From contig NZ_CANLMP010000007.1 of the NCBI RefSeq assembly GCF_947492405.1, positions 186,001 through 250,000 of the forward strand: a stretch of DNA of 64,000 bases, read 5' to 3'. The notes below the pieces were generated by a model, which did no database searches, was not told the origin of the DNA, and saw only the letters and a list, made by a program, of their open reading frames with translations. Made by a program: the position numbers and the translations under genes. Below are positions 53,665 through 62,677 of the stretch, piece by piece (within the stretch, counting starts at the first letter, position 1; each line of letters opens with the position of its first letter). Source of the stretch: an uncultured Aquimarina sp. Lineage in GTDB: Bacteria; Bacteroidota; Bacteroidia; Flavobacteriales; Flavobacteriaceae.

Positions 53665-55017
53665 TTAGTCGTCTTTTGGTTCTTCCATTTCAAAATCCTC
53701 CATAAATTTGGTGGTATAGTTTCCGGAAACATAATCCGGATGATCCATCAATTGTCTATGGAATGGAACAGTAGTTTTTATTCCTTCTACTACAAATTCA
53801 TCAAGAGCTCTTTTCATTTTATTAATTGCCTCCTCACGAGTCTGTGCGGTAGTAATTAATTTAGCAATCATAGAGTCATAATTAGGAGGAATCGTGTATC
53901 CACTGTATACATGAGTGTCAATACGAACTCCGTGACCTCCAGGAAGGTGTAAATTAGTTATTTTACCAGGAGAAGGACGGAAATCCTTATAGGGATCTTC
54001 TGCGTTTATTCTACACTCTATAGAGTGTAATTGCGGATAATAATTTTTACCAGAAATTGGCACTCCAGCTGCTACTAATATTTGTTCTCTGATTAAATCA
54101 TAATCTACCACTTGTTCAGTTATGGGATGTTCTACCTGAATACGAGTATTCATCTCCATAAAGTAGAAATTACGATGTTTATCTACCAAGAATTCTACAG
54201 TTCCAGCTCCTTCATATTTAATATATTCTGCCGCTTTTACTGCTGCTTTTCCCATTTCATCTCTTAATTCATCAGTCATGAATGGAGAAGGAGTTTCTTC
54301 AGTAAGTTTTTGATGTCTTCGTTGTACGGAGCAATCTCTTTCTGATAAGTGACATGCTCTACCGTTGCTATCTCCTACAACTTGGATTTCGATATGACGA
54401 GGTTCTTCGATCAGTTTCTCCATGTACATATCATCATTACCAAAGGCTGCTTTACTTTCTTGTCTTGCAGATTCCCAGGCATTTTGTAGGTCTTCTTCTT
54501 TCCAAACAGCACGCATACCTTTACCACCACCACCTGCACTAGCCTTAAGCATTACAGGATAGCCAGTTTCTTTAGCTACTTTTATACAGGTTTTGAAATC
54601 AGGAATTACACCCTCACTTCCTGGTACACAAGGCACTCCGGCTTCGATCATAGTTGATTTAGCAGAAGCTTTGTCTCCCATTCTGTCAATCATCTCGGCA
54701 CTAGCACCAATAAACTTTATTTCGTGCTCTTCACAAATTTTAGAGAATTTGGCGTTTTCTGATAAGAATCCATATCCTGGGTGAATGGCATCTGCATTTG
54801 TGATTTCTGCAGCTGCTATAATGTTAGACATTTTAAGGTATGATTCGCTACTAGGTGCTGGTCCGATACAAACAGCTTCATCAGCAAAACGAACATGTAA
54901 ACTTTCTGCATCAGCAGTAGAATATACTGCTACAGATTTAATACCCATTTCTTTACAGGTTCTGATTACACGCATTGCAATCTCACCTCTATTGGCAATT
55001 AGAATTTTTTTAAACAT
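53665..55017 (-). CDS. accC: Acetyl-CoA carboxylase, biotin carboxylase subunit
   Basis: 450 residues. ATP-grasp glycine loop ASAGGGGKGMRAV, RDCSVQRRHQKLTEETPSP and EMNTRIQVEHPITE are diagnostic. It carboxylates biotin on BCCP, the first step of fatty-acid synthesis. accB lies 92 bases upstream and fabH before that, all on the minus strand, so one operon. Terminator at 53636. Confidence 0.95.
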   Translation of the reverse strand: MFKKILIANRGEIAMRVIRTCKEMGIKSVAVYSTADAESLHVRFADEAVCIGPAPSSESYLKMSNIIAAAEITNADAIHPGYGFLSENAKFSKICEEHEIKFIGASAEMIDRMGDKASAKSTMIEAGVPCVPGSEGVIPDFKTCIKVAKETGYPVMLKASAGGGGKGMRAVWKEEDLQNAWESARQESKAAFGNDDMYMEKLIEEPRHIEIQVVGDSNGRACHLSERDCSVQRRHQKLTEETPSPFMTDELRDEMGKAAVKAAEYIKYEGAGTVEFLVDKHRNFYFMEMNTRIQVEHPITEQVVDYDLIREQILVAAGVPISGKNYYPQLHSIECRINAEDPYKDFRPSPGKITNLHLPGGHGVRIDTHVYSGYTIPPNYDSMIAKLITTAQTREEAINKMKRALDEFVVEGIKTTVPFHRQLMDHPDYVSGNYTTKFMEDFEMEEPKDD

Positions 55018-55109
55018 AACGTTCTAAATTTAAAAATCTCAAATTCCATGTTCCAAATTCCACATATTATTGGATTTTGGGATTTGTCAATTGGAATTTT
55101 AAAATTGGG

Positions 55110-55601
55110 TTATGATGGGTCTACTAAAAATAATGGTTGATCAAATTCTACAGGAGAATTGTCATCCGCTAAAATTTTAACGATTTTACCGGAAACTTCA
55201 CTTTCAATTTCATTGAAAAGCTTCATTGCTTCAATAATACAAAGTACGTCTCCTTCTTTTATAGTATCTCCTACTTCTACAAAAGTTGGTTTGTCTGGAG
55301 ATGGTTTTCTATAAAGTGTTCCTATGATAGGAGATTTTATAGTAATGTATTTAGAATTGTCTTCTTCACTACTCGGAGTTGCAGCTTCAGTAGCTACTGG
55401 AGTAGGAGTTTGTACTTGTGCTACTGGTTGGGTAGGCGGCACCGCATTACCAACTGGTATTTGCTGTACAATTGTTGTTTCTTTGTTTTCTTCTGAAGTT
55501 GTTCTGATAGTAATTTTTACATCTTCCATCTCTAACTTCACTTCGCTAGCCCCAGATTTGGCAACGAATTTGATTAAATTCTGAATTTCTTTTAAATCCA
55601 T
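55110..55601 (-). CDS. accB: Acetyl-CoA carboxylase, biotin carboxyl carrier protein
   Basis: 163 residues. MDLKEIQNLIKFVAKSG start, a Pro/Thr/Ala-rich linker (about 55-82), and the biotinyl domain with EAMKLFNEIE (biotin on Lys of EAMK). Carrier subunit for acetyl-CoA carboxylase. 28 bases after fabH. Confidence 0.93.
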   Translation of the reverse strand: MDLKEIQNLIKFVAKSGASEVKLEMEDVKITIRTTSEENKETTIVQQIPVGNAVPPTQPVAQVQTPTPVATEAATPSSEEDNSKYITIKSPIIGTLYRKPSPDKPTFVEVGDTIKEGDVLCIIEAMKLFNEIESEVSGKIVKILADDNSPVEFDQPLFLVDPS

Positions 55602-55629
55602 AATGTTGGGTATTGTGTGTTTTAGTTGT

Positions 55630-56625
55630 TTAGGAATTGTAGGCCCATTTTAAGAAAATTGAACCCCAAGTAAAGCCTCCACCAAATGAGGCAAATACTA
55701 TATTATCTCCTTTTTTGAGTTGTTTTTCGTAATCGCTTAATAATAATGGTAATGTTGCTGAGGTTGTATTACCATATCTATGAATATTCATAAGAACTTT
55801 GTCTTGATCCAGATTCATTCTGTTCGCAGTAGCATCAATAATACGTTTATTAGCTTGATGTGCAACAAGCCAATCTACATCTTCTCCGCTAATATTATTA
55901 CGTTCCATGATTTTAGTACTTGCATCTGCCATATTAGAAACGGCATATTTAAATACTGATTTCCCATCCTGTTGAACAAAATGTTGTCTATTTGCTACGG
56001 TTTCTTCTGAAGGTGGTAAGATAGATCCACCTGCTTCAATTTTTAAGAATTCGCGTCCTACACCATCGGTACGTAAATATTCGTCTTGAAGTCCTAATCC
56101 TTCGTCATTAGGTTCGAAAAGTACTGCTCCACCACCATCACCAAAAATAATGCAGGTAGTACGATCAGTATAATCGATAATTGATGACATTTTATCTGCT
56201 CCAATCAGTAAGATCTTCTTATATCTTCCAGCTTCGATATAACTGGCTGCGGTAGACATTCCATATAAAAAACTAGAACAGGCTGCTTGTAAATCATAAG
56301 AAAATGCATTGACTGCTCCGATTTCTGAAGCGGCATATGCTGCGGTTGCAGCTACAGGAAGATCAGGTGTAGCAGTTGCAAATATTACCATATCAATCTC
56401 TTTGGGATCGAGATTCTTTTTAGCAATTAAATCTTCTGCTGCTTTTATACCTAAGAAAGAACTTCCTTTACCTTCTTCTTTTAGTAATCTACGTTCTTTA
56501 ATACCTGTACGAGTGGTGATCCATTCATCGTTTGTATCGACCATGGTGGCTAATATATCATTAGATAACACATAGTCCGGCACATAAGCGCCTACAGCTG
56601 TGATAGCGGCTGTGATTTTACTCAT
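55630..56625 (-). CDS. fabH: 3-oxoacyl-ACP synthase III (FabH)
   Basis: 331 residues. Catalytic Cys in LQAACSSFLYG, His in LVAHQANKRI and Asn in YGNTTSAT form the KAS III triad. It condenses acetyl-CoA with malonyl-ACP to start fatty-acid chains. First gene of the fabH-accB-accC run; a hairpin of about 26 bases stands upstream at 56749. Confidence 0.94.
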   Translation of the reverse strand: MSKITAAITAVGAYVPDYVLSNDILATMVDTNDEWITTRTGIKERRLLKEEGKGSSFLGIKAAEDLIAKKNLDPKEIDMVIFATATPDLPVAATAAYAASEIGAVNAFSYDLQAACSSFLYGMSTAASYIEAGRYKKILLIGADKMSSIIDYTDRTTCIIFGDGGGAVLFEPNDEGLGLQDEYLRTDGVGREFLKIEAGGSILPPSEETVANRQHFVQQDGKSVFKYAVSNMADASTKIMERNNISGEDVDWLVAHQANKRIIDATANRMNLDQDKVLMNIHRYGNTTSATLPLLLSDYEKQLKKGDNIVFASFGGGFTWGSIFLKWAYNS

Positions 56626-56748
56626 ATCTTGATTTTAGTTTCATCTGAATCTCTATTATATTCGTTTCAGATGGAATTCGCTAATAACTCCGCTGCGTGC
56701 CTGCATTACAGGAATTAGCATCAATAAATTACTTAGCTAATTTCAGAA

Positions 56749-56774
56749 CTTTTTACATAATACTATGTAAAAAG
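56749..56774. repeat. Perfect hairpin in the fabH-rpmF gap
   Basis: Arms CTTTTTACATA (56749-56759) and TATGTAAAAAG (56764-56774), loop of four. No T-run. It lies about 125 bases before fabH, possibly in its leader. Confidence 0.45.
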
Positions 56775-56852
56775 TGGTCGAAAATACTAAATTACATGCA
56801 AATATGGCGCAAAATAACGGGATTTTGACACATATTCAACTAAAAACAAAAA

Positions 56853-56874
56853 AACTCTCACATTTGTGAGAGTT
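56853..56874 (-). terminator. Terminator of the DUF177-rpmF pair
   Basis: Arms AACTCTCACA (56853-56862) and TGTGAGAGTT (56865-56874), followed by a run of T on the minus strand, 25 bases after the rpmF stop. It separates rpmF from fabH. Confidence 0.85.
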
Positions 56875-56898
56875 CTGTATAGAATTTTAACAGTATAC

Positions 56899-57096
56899 TT
56901 ATGCTACTTCTTCTTCAGTGTTGTCAATAATTACCTGACCACGGTAATATAATTTACCTTCGAACCAATGTGCTCTGTGGTATAAATGTGCTTCTCCTGT
57001 TGTAGGATCTGTAGCTATTTGTGGTACAGTAGCTTTATAATGTGTTCTTCTCTTATCTCTTCTTGTTTTGGAGATTTTTCTCTTAGGATGTGCCAT
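56899..57096 (-). CDS. rpmF: 50S ribosomal protein L32
   Basis: 65 residues, basic. MAHPKRKISKTRRDKRRTHYK start and HRAHW/ YYRGQVI core fit L32. The zinc Cys of other L32 are absent, so this is the Cys-free form usual in Bacteroidota. Preceded by the DUF177 gene, as in most bacteria. Confidence 0.93.
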   Translation of the reverse strand: MAHPKRKISKTRRDKRRTHYKATVPQIATDPTTGEAHLYHRAHWFEGKLYYRGQVIIDNTEEEVA

Positions 57097-57105
57097 TGTT
57101 AGCTA

Positions 57106-57645
57106 TTATTTATCGTTTAATAAGTTTTTTAATTTATCCCAACGAGGATCAATTTCCTCGTTATTATTTTCTAATGTTTCCTCTTTCGGGCTCAATTCAT
57201 CTAATTTTTCAAGTATATCAGATTCTAATGTTCCATCTTCGACACCAGGATGAACTCGTTTAGAAGGTACTCCCAAAACAATAAGTTCATATATGTATTG
57301 CTGAACGTTAATTTCATATTCTCCAAAAGGAATAATAAGAATTTCTTCGTTCTCATTGTTATACTCTTCTCCAAATTTAACTACTAAAAAGAATTCATTT
57401 TTAATAGGTAAATCAAAAGGTTCATTGGTGACATCACAATTGACATTTATCGTGCCATTAGCTACAAACCGAAGTTCTAACATGGTTGTTTTCTTGTTAA
57501 ACTCCAGATCGACCTTTATTGCAGATGCATTAAATTCGTCATACTCAAAATGTTCGAAGAACGTATTGCCAATTTGATACTCAAACTTGTGTAATCCTTG
57601 CTTCAGTCCAACAAAAGGGATATTAAACTCTTTTAGTGGTTTCAT
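57106..57645 (-). CDS. DUF177 (YceD) protein
   Basis: 179 residues from ATG 57645 (MKPLKEFNIPFVGLK); an upstream ATG at 57702 adds a non-conserved tail. The DUF177 core CDVTNEPFDLPIKNEFFLVVKFG and the acidic C-terminus ending PRWDKLKNLL are typical. The family, linked to 23S rRNA/ribosome biogenesis, is encoded beside rpmF in most bacteria; here also. Confidence 0.88.
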   Translation of the reverse strand: MKPLKEFNIPFVGLKQGLHKFEYQIGNTFFEHFEYDEFNASAIKVDLEFNKKTTMLELRFVANGTINVNCDVTNEPFDLPIKNEFFLVVKFGEEYNNENEEILIIPFGEYEINVQQYIYELIVLGVPSKRVHPGVEDGTLESDILEKLDELSPKEETLENNNEEIDPRWDKLKNLLNDK

Positions 57646-57841
57646 TTCATCATCAGTTTCGAGTCTCTGCCAATTCGGCAAAGGCGGGTGCAAAGATAAC
57701 AAAAAATCGTTATGAAAGCATTTTTGTAAATAAAATTATATCAGAAAGTTAGTATTTAGTTAGTGAGGCTTTCAGTAATTCAGTTAGTGAGGCTGCTTTT
57801 TTAGTTTTTCCTGAGGTTATTTTGAAATTCTTTTTTTTAAC

Positions 57842-58921
57842 TTAATTCTTCTCTTTCTCCTTGTTTCCCTTAAATTGAGGTTTGCGAGGCTGTTTTTTTA
57901 ATGGGTTTTTAGTAAGCTCATTATATTGCTGTCGATTTTTAAAAATCTTCAAAGCAGCAAATACTGCTTCTTTGAAAGATCCATTGTCTGCTTTGTTTTT
58001 TCCTGCAATTTCAAAAGCAGTTCCATGATCTGGAGATGTACGTACTTTGTTTAATCCTGCTGTATAATTAACTCCTTTTCCGAAGGATAATGTTTTAAAA
58101 GGAATCAGTCCTTGATCGTGATAGGAAGCTACAATTGCATCAAAAGCCTTATATCCATCAGAACCAAAAAAGCTATCCGCTGCATACGGTCCATATACTA
58201 ATTTACCCGATTCATTTATTTTCTTGATAGTGGGTTTCAATACCTCTTCATCTTCCTTGCCAATCACACCATTGTCTCCACTATGAGGGTTGATACCTAA
58301 AACTGCTATTTTTGGCTTACTAATTCCAAAATCCTGCTTTAGTGCATTATAAATAGTATCTATTTTTTGTTCTATAAGTTCTGGAGTAATGGTATCTGCA
58401 ATGTCTTTTACTGCCACATGATCTGTAAGTAACCCTACTTTTAATGTATCAGTAATCATAAACATCAAGCTATTTCCATCGAGTTCCTGATCTAAGTAAT
58501 CTGTATGTCCTGGGAAATTAAAATCTTCGGATTGGATACTGTGTTTATTAATAGGTGCTGTTACCAGAACATCAATTTCTTCATTTTTTAACGCAATAGT
58601 AGCTGCTTTTAGTGATTTAATAGCATATGCCCCAATTGTTGAATCCTCTTGTCCGAAATTGATATCTACTCCTTCTTTCCATACATTCAGCACATTTATT
58701 TTACCATCCTGAATCTGAGAAGTTTTATCAATACCATGAAGATTTGTATTAATATTGTACTGTTTTTTAAGAAAAGAAAGAATCTTTACAGACGCAAAAA
58801 TTACGGGAGTACAAAAATCCAACATGCGTGGATCTTCGAAAGTTTTAAGCGCTACTTCACTTCCGATACCATTTAGGTCTCCAATAGATATGCCTAATCT
58901 TATTTTTTCTTCTTTCTTCAT
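57842..58921 (-). CDS. pdxA: 4-hydroxythreonine-4-phosphate dehydrogenase PdxA
   Basis: 359 residues. Metal-ligand His in FPGHTDYL, NPHSGDNG and ASYHDQGLIPFKTLSF, and SPDHGTAFEIAG. It oxidises 4-hydroxythreonine phosphate for pyridoxal-phosphate synthesis. A basic Lys/Gln-rich tail of about 30 residues is added at the C-terminus. It starts divergent to ribE. Confidence 0.92.
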   Translation of the reverse strand: MKKEEKIRLGISIGDLNGIGSEVALKTFEDPRMLDFCTPVIFASVKILSFLKKQYNINTNLHGIDKTSQIQDGKINVLNVWKEGVDINFGQEDSTIGAYAIKSLKAATIALKNEEIDVLVTAPINKHSIQSEDFNFPGHTDYLDQELDGNSLMFMITDTLKVGLLTDHVAVKDIADTITPELIEQKIDTIYNALKQDFGISKPKIAVLGINPHSGDNGVIGKEDEEVLKPTIKKINESGKLVYGPYAADSFFGSDGYKAFDAIVASYHDQGLIPFKTLSFGKGVNYTAGLNKVRTSPDHGTAFEIAGKNKADNGSFKEAVFAALKIFKNRQQYNELTKNPLKKQPRKPQFKGNKEKEKN

Positions 58922-58980
58922 TATAACCTACTTTATAAGTATTTTTGAAATCTAAAAATTGATCACAAATTTTAAGGTCA

Positions 58981-58988
58981 CAAATTTA
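58981..58988 (-). promoter_or_regulatory. -7 element of pdxA
   Basis: Minus strand TAAATTTG, perfect TAnnTTTG, about 60 bases before the pdxA start. A -33 box was not placed. Confidence 0.4.
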
Positions 58989-59006
58989 ACTAAATAATTC
59001 GCATTT

Positions 59007-59594
59007 ATGTTTACAGGAATCATCGAAGAATTGGGAATAGTAACTAATCTAAAAACAAATCGGGAAAATCTTGATATTACTGTTCGTGCGAATTTCACAT
59101 CTGAGTTGAAAATTGATCAAAGTGTTGCACATAATGGAGTTTGTCTTACAGTGGTTTCAATTGAAGATAATACCTATACCGTTACCGCAATAAAAGAGAC
59201 ATTAGATAAAACAAATCTGAATAACCTAGAAGAAGGACAAGTTGTTAATTTAGAGCGAGGAATGAAATTGGGCGCTCGTTTGGATGGTCATATTGTACAG
59301 GGTCATGTAGATCAAACAGCTAGTTGTATCAGTATTAAAGAAGCGGATGGGAGTTGGTATTTTACATTTCAATATGATCCTTCTTTAAGTAATATTACTA
59401 TAGAAAAAGGTTCTGTTACAGTTAATGGGGTAAGTCTAACAGTCGTGAATTCTAAAAAAAATGAATTCAGCGTAGCGATAATTCCTTTTACATATGAACA
59501 CACCAATTTTAATACCTTCGAGGTAGGTACCACAGTAAATCTAGAGTTTGATGTTATTGGTAAATATGTAAAAAGAATTACAGAATTAGGATAG
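59007..59594 (+). CDS. ribE: Riboflavin synthase, alpha subunit
   Basis: 195 residues, two lumazine-binding repeats: MFTGIIEELG, VAHNGVCLTVV, GHIVQGHVDQ in the first, and KGSVTVNGVSLTVV in the second. It makes riboflavin from two lumazines. No FMN riboswitch is visible in the short gap before it. Confidence 0.93.
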   Translation: MFTGIIEELGIVTNLKTNRENLDITVRANFTSELKIDQSVAHNGVCLTVVSIEDNTYTVTAIKETLDKTNLNNLEEGQVVNLERGMKLGARLDGHIVQGHVDQTASCISIKEADGSWYFTFQYDPSLSNITIEKGSVTVNGVSLTVVNSKKNEFSVAIIPFTYEHTNFNTFEVGTTVNLEFDVIGKYVKRITELG

Positions 59595-59613
59595 ATTGCC
59601 CAAAACTACTTTC

Positions 59614-59787
59614 TTAACTAGCTAAAATTGTATCTATTTTTTCGACTTCATTAAATCGAAATAATGAAAAAGTTTCTTCGTCTATTTTTAAAATTACGCC
59701 ACCTAAATCTTTAACATCTGCGCAAGACTTAAAATCTAATACTTTGCCAAAGTGTTGGCTTTTAGTATCAATTACTTTATACTGCAT
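59614..59787 (-). CDS. Small conserved protein (57 residues), not named
   Basis: Frame from ATG 59787 to TAA at 59614. Sequence MQYKVIDTKSQHFGKVLDF ... LGGVILKIDEETFSLFRFNEVEKID reads as a compact beta-rich protein with even amino-acid use and no low complexity. It ends 20 bases from the convergent ribE stop. Function unknown. Confidence 0.6.
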   Translation of the reverse strand: MQYKVIDTKSQHFGKVLDFKSCADVKDLGGVILKIDEETFSLFRFNEVEKIDTILAS

Positions 59788-60069
59788 AATTACAAGTTTT
59801 GATTTGTATTCCCTTTATCATTACTGATGTTCTTTCCCCAAAAAACATACCAGAATGTAGTGATCTCAGAAAGTAAATTTAGTAGGAGAGATCCTATTTA
59901 AAAAATTATTTTATTAAGTTTTATTAACAATTTACACTTAACAATCTGGTTTTCAGTTATAATCTGTTTGTAAATGGTAGCTGTATATCAGGTTCAATCT
60001 GATTTAGATTAAGGAATTAGAATGTGTAATTATTCTTAATATTTCAAAAATTGTATAACATGTTCTTGT

Positions 60070-61479
60070 TTAATGACTTCTAAAAAAGGCAAGTGGTTTT
60101 TCTTCTTTTGGATTTATTGGTTGTCTATTAAAATAGGTGTAAAGTTTACCTTCAATATTATTATTTTTATTTGAAAGACTGAGGTATAATAAACCGTAGG
60201 ATGTTGCTAACGTATAATCATCGTTACTTCCTAGATAAAAAACAGGGTTAGATTTTAAAAAACTTTCATCAGTTGTTTCTAATAATCCCCGAGTTTCATT
60301 AAACAAGAAGGTTCCTTTAAATTCTTTTGGACCTTCTTTCGAATTGAAAATCAACTCAATCTTTTGATTTTTTAGGTTCATAGGAGGCATATCTTTGTTA
60401 TTTTTTCTAATAACCTGAGCAAATATATGTGCAGTTTCTTCAATTAGTACTTGACAACTGGTATTAACCATTAAAGCAATATTTAGATTTTCTTCGGGGA
60501 AATATACAATTACTGTTCTGGCACCTAACCAATTTCCTGCGTGTTCTATAACTTTATTTCCAAAAGGGTCTATAGATGAACGCCATGCGATCCCAACATT
60601 GGTCTTTTTGCCATTTGTTAAATGATGACTTTTAAACATTTCGGTAACTACAGACTGTGAAATAAAATTATTTGTGTAGGCATTCATCATTTTTACTAAA
60701 TCTGTTGGTGTGCTTCTTAAGCTTGCACCGGGGATTTTATAACTTCCATTGGTAATTTTCTCATTACGTAGTTGATTATTTTTCACATAGTATAATTGCG
60801 CATCTTTTTTAGAAAGTACTCTTATGTCTTCAGCTTTGGTGTTAGACATTTCCAAAGCTTCAAATATATCTTCTTGCATATACTCTAAATAGCTTTTTCC
60901 TGATGCGCCTTCAATAACTGCTGCCAATAAATTAAAGGCATGTGTAGAATATTTATAATCTGTATCTGGTTTAAAAAGAAGGGGTGCGTTCATTAATTCG
61001 ACAGTTTCTCGAATGGTAGCGTAGTGTTTCTTTTTATAGCGATTTCCTTTTGGGCGATGCTCTAATCCCGCAGTATGTCCAGCTAGCTGACGTGTGGTTA
61101 AATTGGCATATGGTTCCCTGATATACGGGACATACTTTTTTATGGGAACATCAAAATCTAACAATCCTTCAGAAGCCAAACGGCCAAGTGCCGTTGCTGT
61201 AATAACTTTAGCGACTGAGGCCGTTCGTATTCGTATGTCTGACTTCATTTCGATTTGCTCTTCTATATTAGCGTAGCCAAAACCATTTGAATATATAACG
61301 CTTCCATCTTTACTTATAGCGATTGAAAGTCCAGCAGTTTTGGTTTGTGCTAAAAAAGCTTTTGCTAAAGTTTCAATTTTAGAACTTACCGAATTTGAGA
61401 GCTTGCTACTGTTGTTTTGAGCTTGTGCTGTAAAAGTTAAAAATAGCAGTAGGAAAAAGGATATATGTTTTGTTTTCAT
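60070..61479 (-). CDS. Serine hydrolase of the beta-lactamase/D-ala-D-ala peptidase class
   Basis: 469 residues. Signal peptide (cut after AQAQ). The penicillin-binding-type motifs are SVAK (S-x-x-K, near residue 87), YKYST (Y-x-S/N, about 182) and HAGNW (KTG-equivalent H-x-G). A C-terminal extension of about 110 residues follows. The family includes esterases and D-amino peptidases; a substrate is not shown. Exported. Confidence 0.85.
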   Translation of the reverse strand: MKTKHISFFLLLFLTFTAQAQNNSSKLSNSVSSKIETLAKAFLAQTKTAGLSIAISKDGSVIYSNGFGYANIEEQIEMKSDIRIRTASVAKVITATALGRLASEGLLDFDVPIKKYVPYIREPYANLTTRQLAGHTAGLEHRPKGNRYKKKHYATIRETVELMNAPLLFKPDTDYKYSTHAFNLLAAVIEGASGKSYLEYMQEDIFEALEMSNTKAEDIRVLSKKDAQLYYVKNNQLRNEKITNGSYKIPGASLRSTPTDLVKMMNAYTNNFISQSVVTEMFKSHHLTNGKKTNVGIAWRSSIDPFGNKVIEHAGNWLGARTVIVYFPEENLNIALMVNTSCQVLIEETAHIFAQVIRKNNKDMPPMNLKNQKIELIFNSKEGPKEFKGTFLFNETRGLLETTDESFLKSNPVFYLGSNDDYTLATSYGLLYLSLSNKNNNIEGKLYTYFNRQPINPKEEKPLAFFRSH

Positions 61480-61497
61480 TACTCTACAATTATTGAT

Positions 61498-62463
61498 TTA
61501 TCGTATTGCTCCTTTATTTAATAAATAATTGATGACTTCTTGATGGTTTCCTCTTCTAGCCATTTTTAAAGCACTTCTTTTTTCTGAAAGTAAGGAGTAA
61601 CTGTCTCTTACGGATTTGTTTATATCTGCTCCATGATTTACTAAAAATTTCACGATTTCTAAATGTCCATTCCAGGCAGCTCCAATAAGAGGTGTTTCAT
61701 CTCCAGAAACAAAAGCATTTACGTTAGCGCCTTTGCTTACTAAGAACTTCACTATTTCTAAATGCCCTCTTTTTGATGCGGCAATTAATGGATTGCCATC
61801 ACCATCACTTTTTTTATTTACGTTAGCTCCAAGTCCAACAATAGCTTTTACCATTTCGAGATTCCCTCTGGATGCCGCTTGTATTAAAGCGGTTCCATCA
61901 CCAATAGTTTCTCTATCAATATCACCATTGGAGGCAAGTAATAGTTTTAGGATTTCAATATTCCCAGAAGCTCCTGCTAATTGTATAGGATTACCATCTC
62001 CAGTGACTTCTAAGTTAGGTTTAGCGCCTTCTTTTAAAAAGAGTTTTACAATTTTTATATTGTTTCCTTTTACTGCAGAAATTAATGGAGTTCCATCTCC
62101 ATCTACTTTTTGGTTTATATCAGCTCCTTTGGAAATCAAATATTTTGAGAATTCGAAATGACCGTTTTGGGCAGCAATCATTAATGCACTCGCATCATTT
62201 TTATATCTATACGAGATTTTAGCTCCAGATTGAAATAATAATTTTCCGATTGTTAGATTTCCGTTTAAAGATGCCATTCCCAGAGGAGTTCGAGGCTGAA
62301 TCATTCCTTCATATATGCAATTAGGGCTTACTGTTTTTAAAAGCTGTTCGACCTTGCTTTCATCATTGTTTTGAACCGCTCGTAGTAAATCCTCGCAGGT
62401 TTGAGATTTTGCAGTTAAAAGATTAATAAATAAGACGATCAAAAATGTAAGTAAAGTTCTCAT
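61498..62463 (-). CDS. Secreted ankyrin-repeat protein
   Basis: 321 residues. Signal peptide (MRTLLTFLIVLFINLLTAKS), then about eight 33-residue ankyrin repeats (GDGNPLIAASKRGHLEIVKFLVSKGANVN type). Ankyrin stacks bind proteins; no enzyme domain is present. It follows the serine hydrolase gene by 18 bases upstream, so they may form one transcript. Confidence 0.85.
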   Translation of the reverse strand: MRTLLTFLIVLFINLLTAKSQTCEDLLRAVQNNDESKVEQLLKTVSPNCIYEGMIQPRTPLGMASLNGNLTIGKLLFQSGAKISYRYKNDASALMIAAQNGHFEFSKYLISKGADINQKVDGDGTPLISAVKGNNIKIVKLFLKEGAKPNLEVTGDGNPIQLAGASGNIEILKLLLASNGDIDRETIGDGTALIQAASRGNLEMVKAIVGLGANVNKKSDGDGNPLIAASKRGHLEIVKFLVSKGANVNAFVSGDETPLIGAAWNGHLEIVKFLVNHGADINKSVRDSYSLLSEKRSALKMARRGNHQEVINYLLNKGAIR

Positions 62464-62556
62464 AAGTATTCGTTTTTTGAATTTGATTTATCTCAAAAGT
62501 ATTGCTTAGATCCCTACATAAAATATTAAATAGACCAACGTAGGTTTTCTACAAAT

Positions 62557-62608
62557 AGAAGCTTAATAAGATAGGATAGTCATATTCATCCTATCTTATT
62601 AAGCTTCT
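62557..62608. repeat. Perfect 21-bp inverted repeat between divergent genes
   Basis: Arms of 21 bp, starting AGAAGCTTAATAAG (62557-62577) and its exact complement (62588-62608), 10-base loop. It is followed by GTAG, not T. It lies in the shared upstream region of the ankyrin gene and the LytS-type kinase gene. Confidence 0.6.
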
Positions 62609-62677
62609 GTAGGTAGTTATCAGGTGTTAAGAGGTTTGTGGTTCATCGCATAGCATTAATATGTACTTTTATGTCTT

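Noticed and set aside
58922..59006. FMN riboswitch before ribE
   Set aside because: The gap is only 85 bases and lacks the conserved RFN-element stems.
61606..61620. TACGGATTTGTTTA in the ankyrin gene
   Set aside because: In coding sequence, half of the palindrome is missing and there is no -7 element at 22 bases.
61498..62463. Tandem DNA repeat of about 99 bases
   Set aside because: It is explained by ankyrin repeats of 33 residues.
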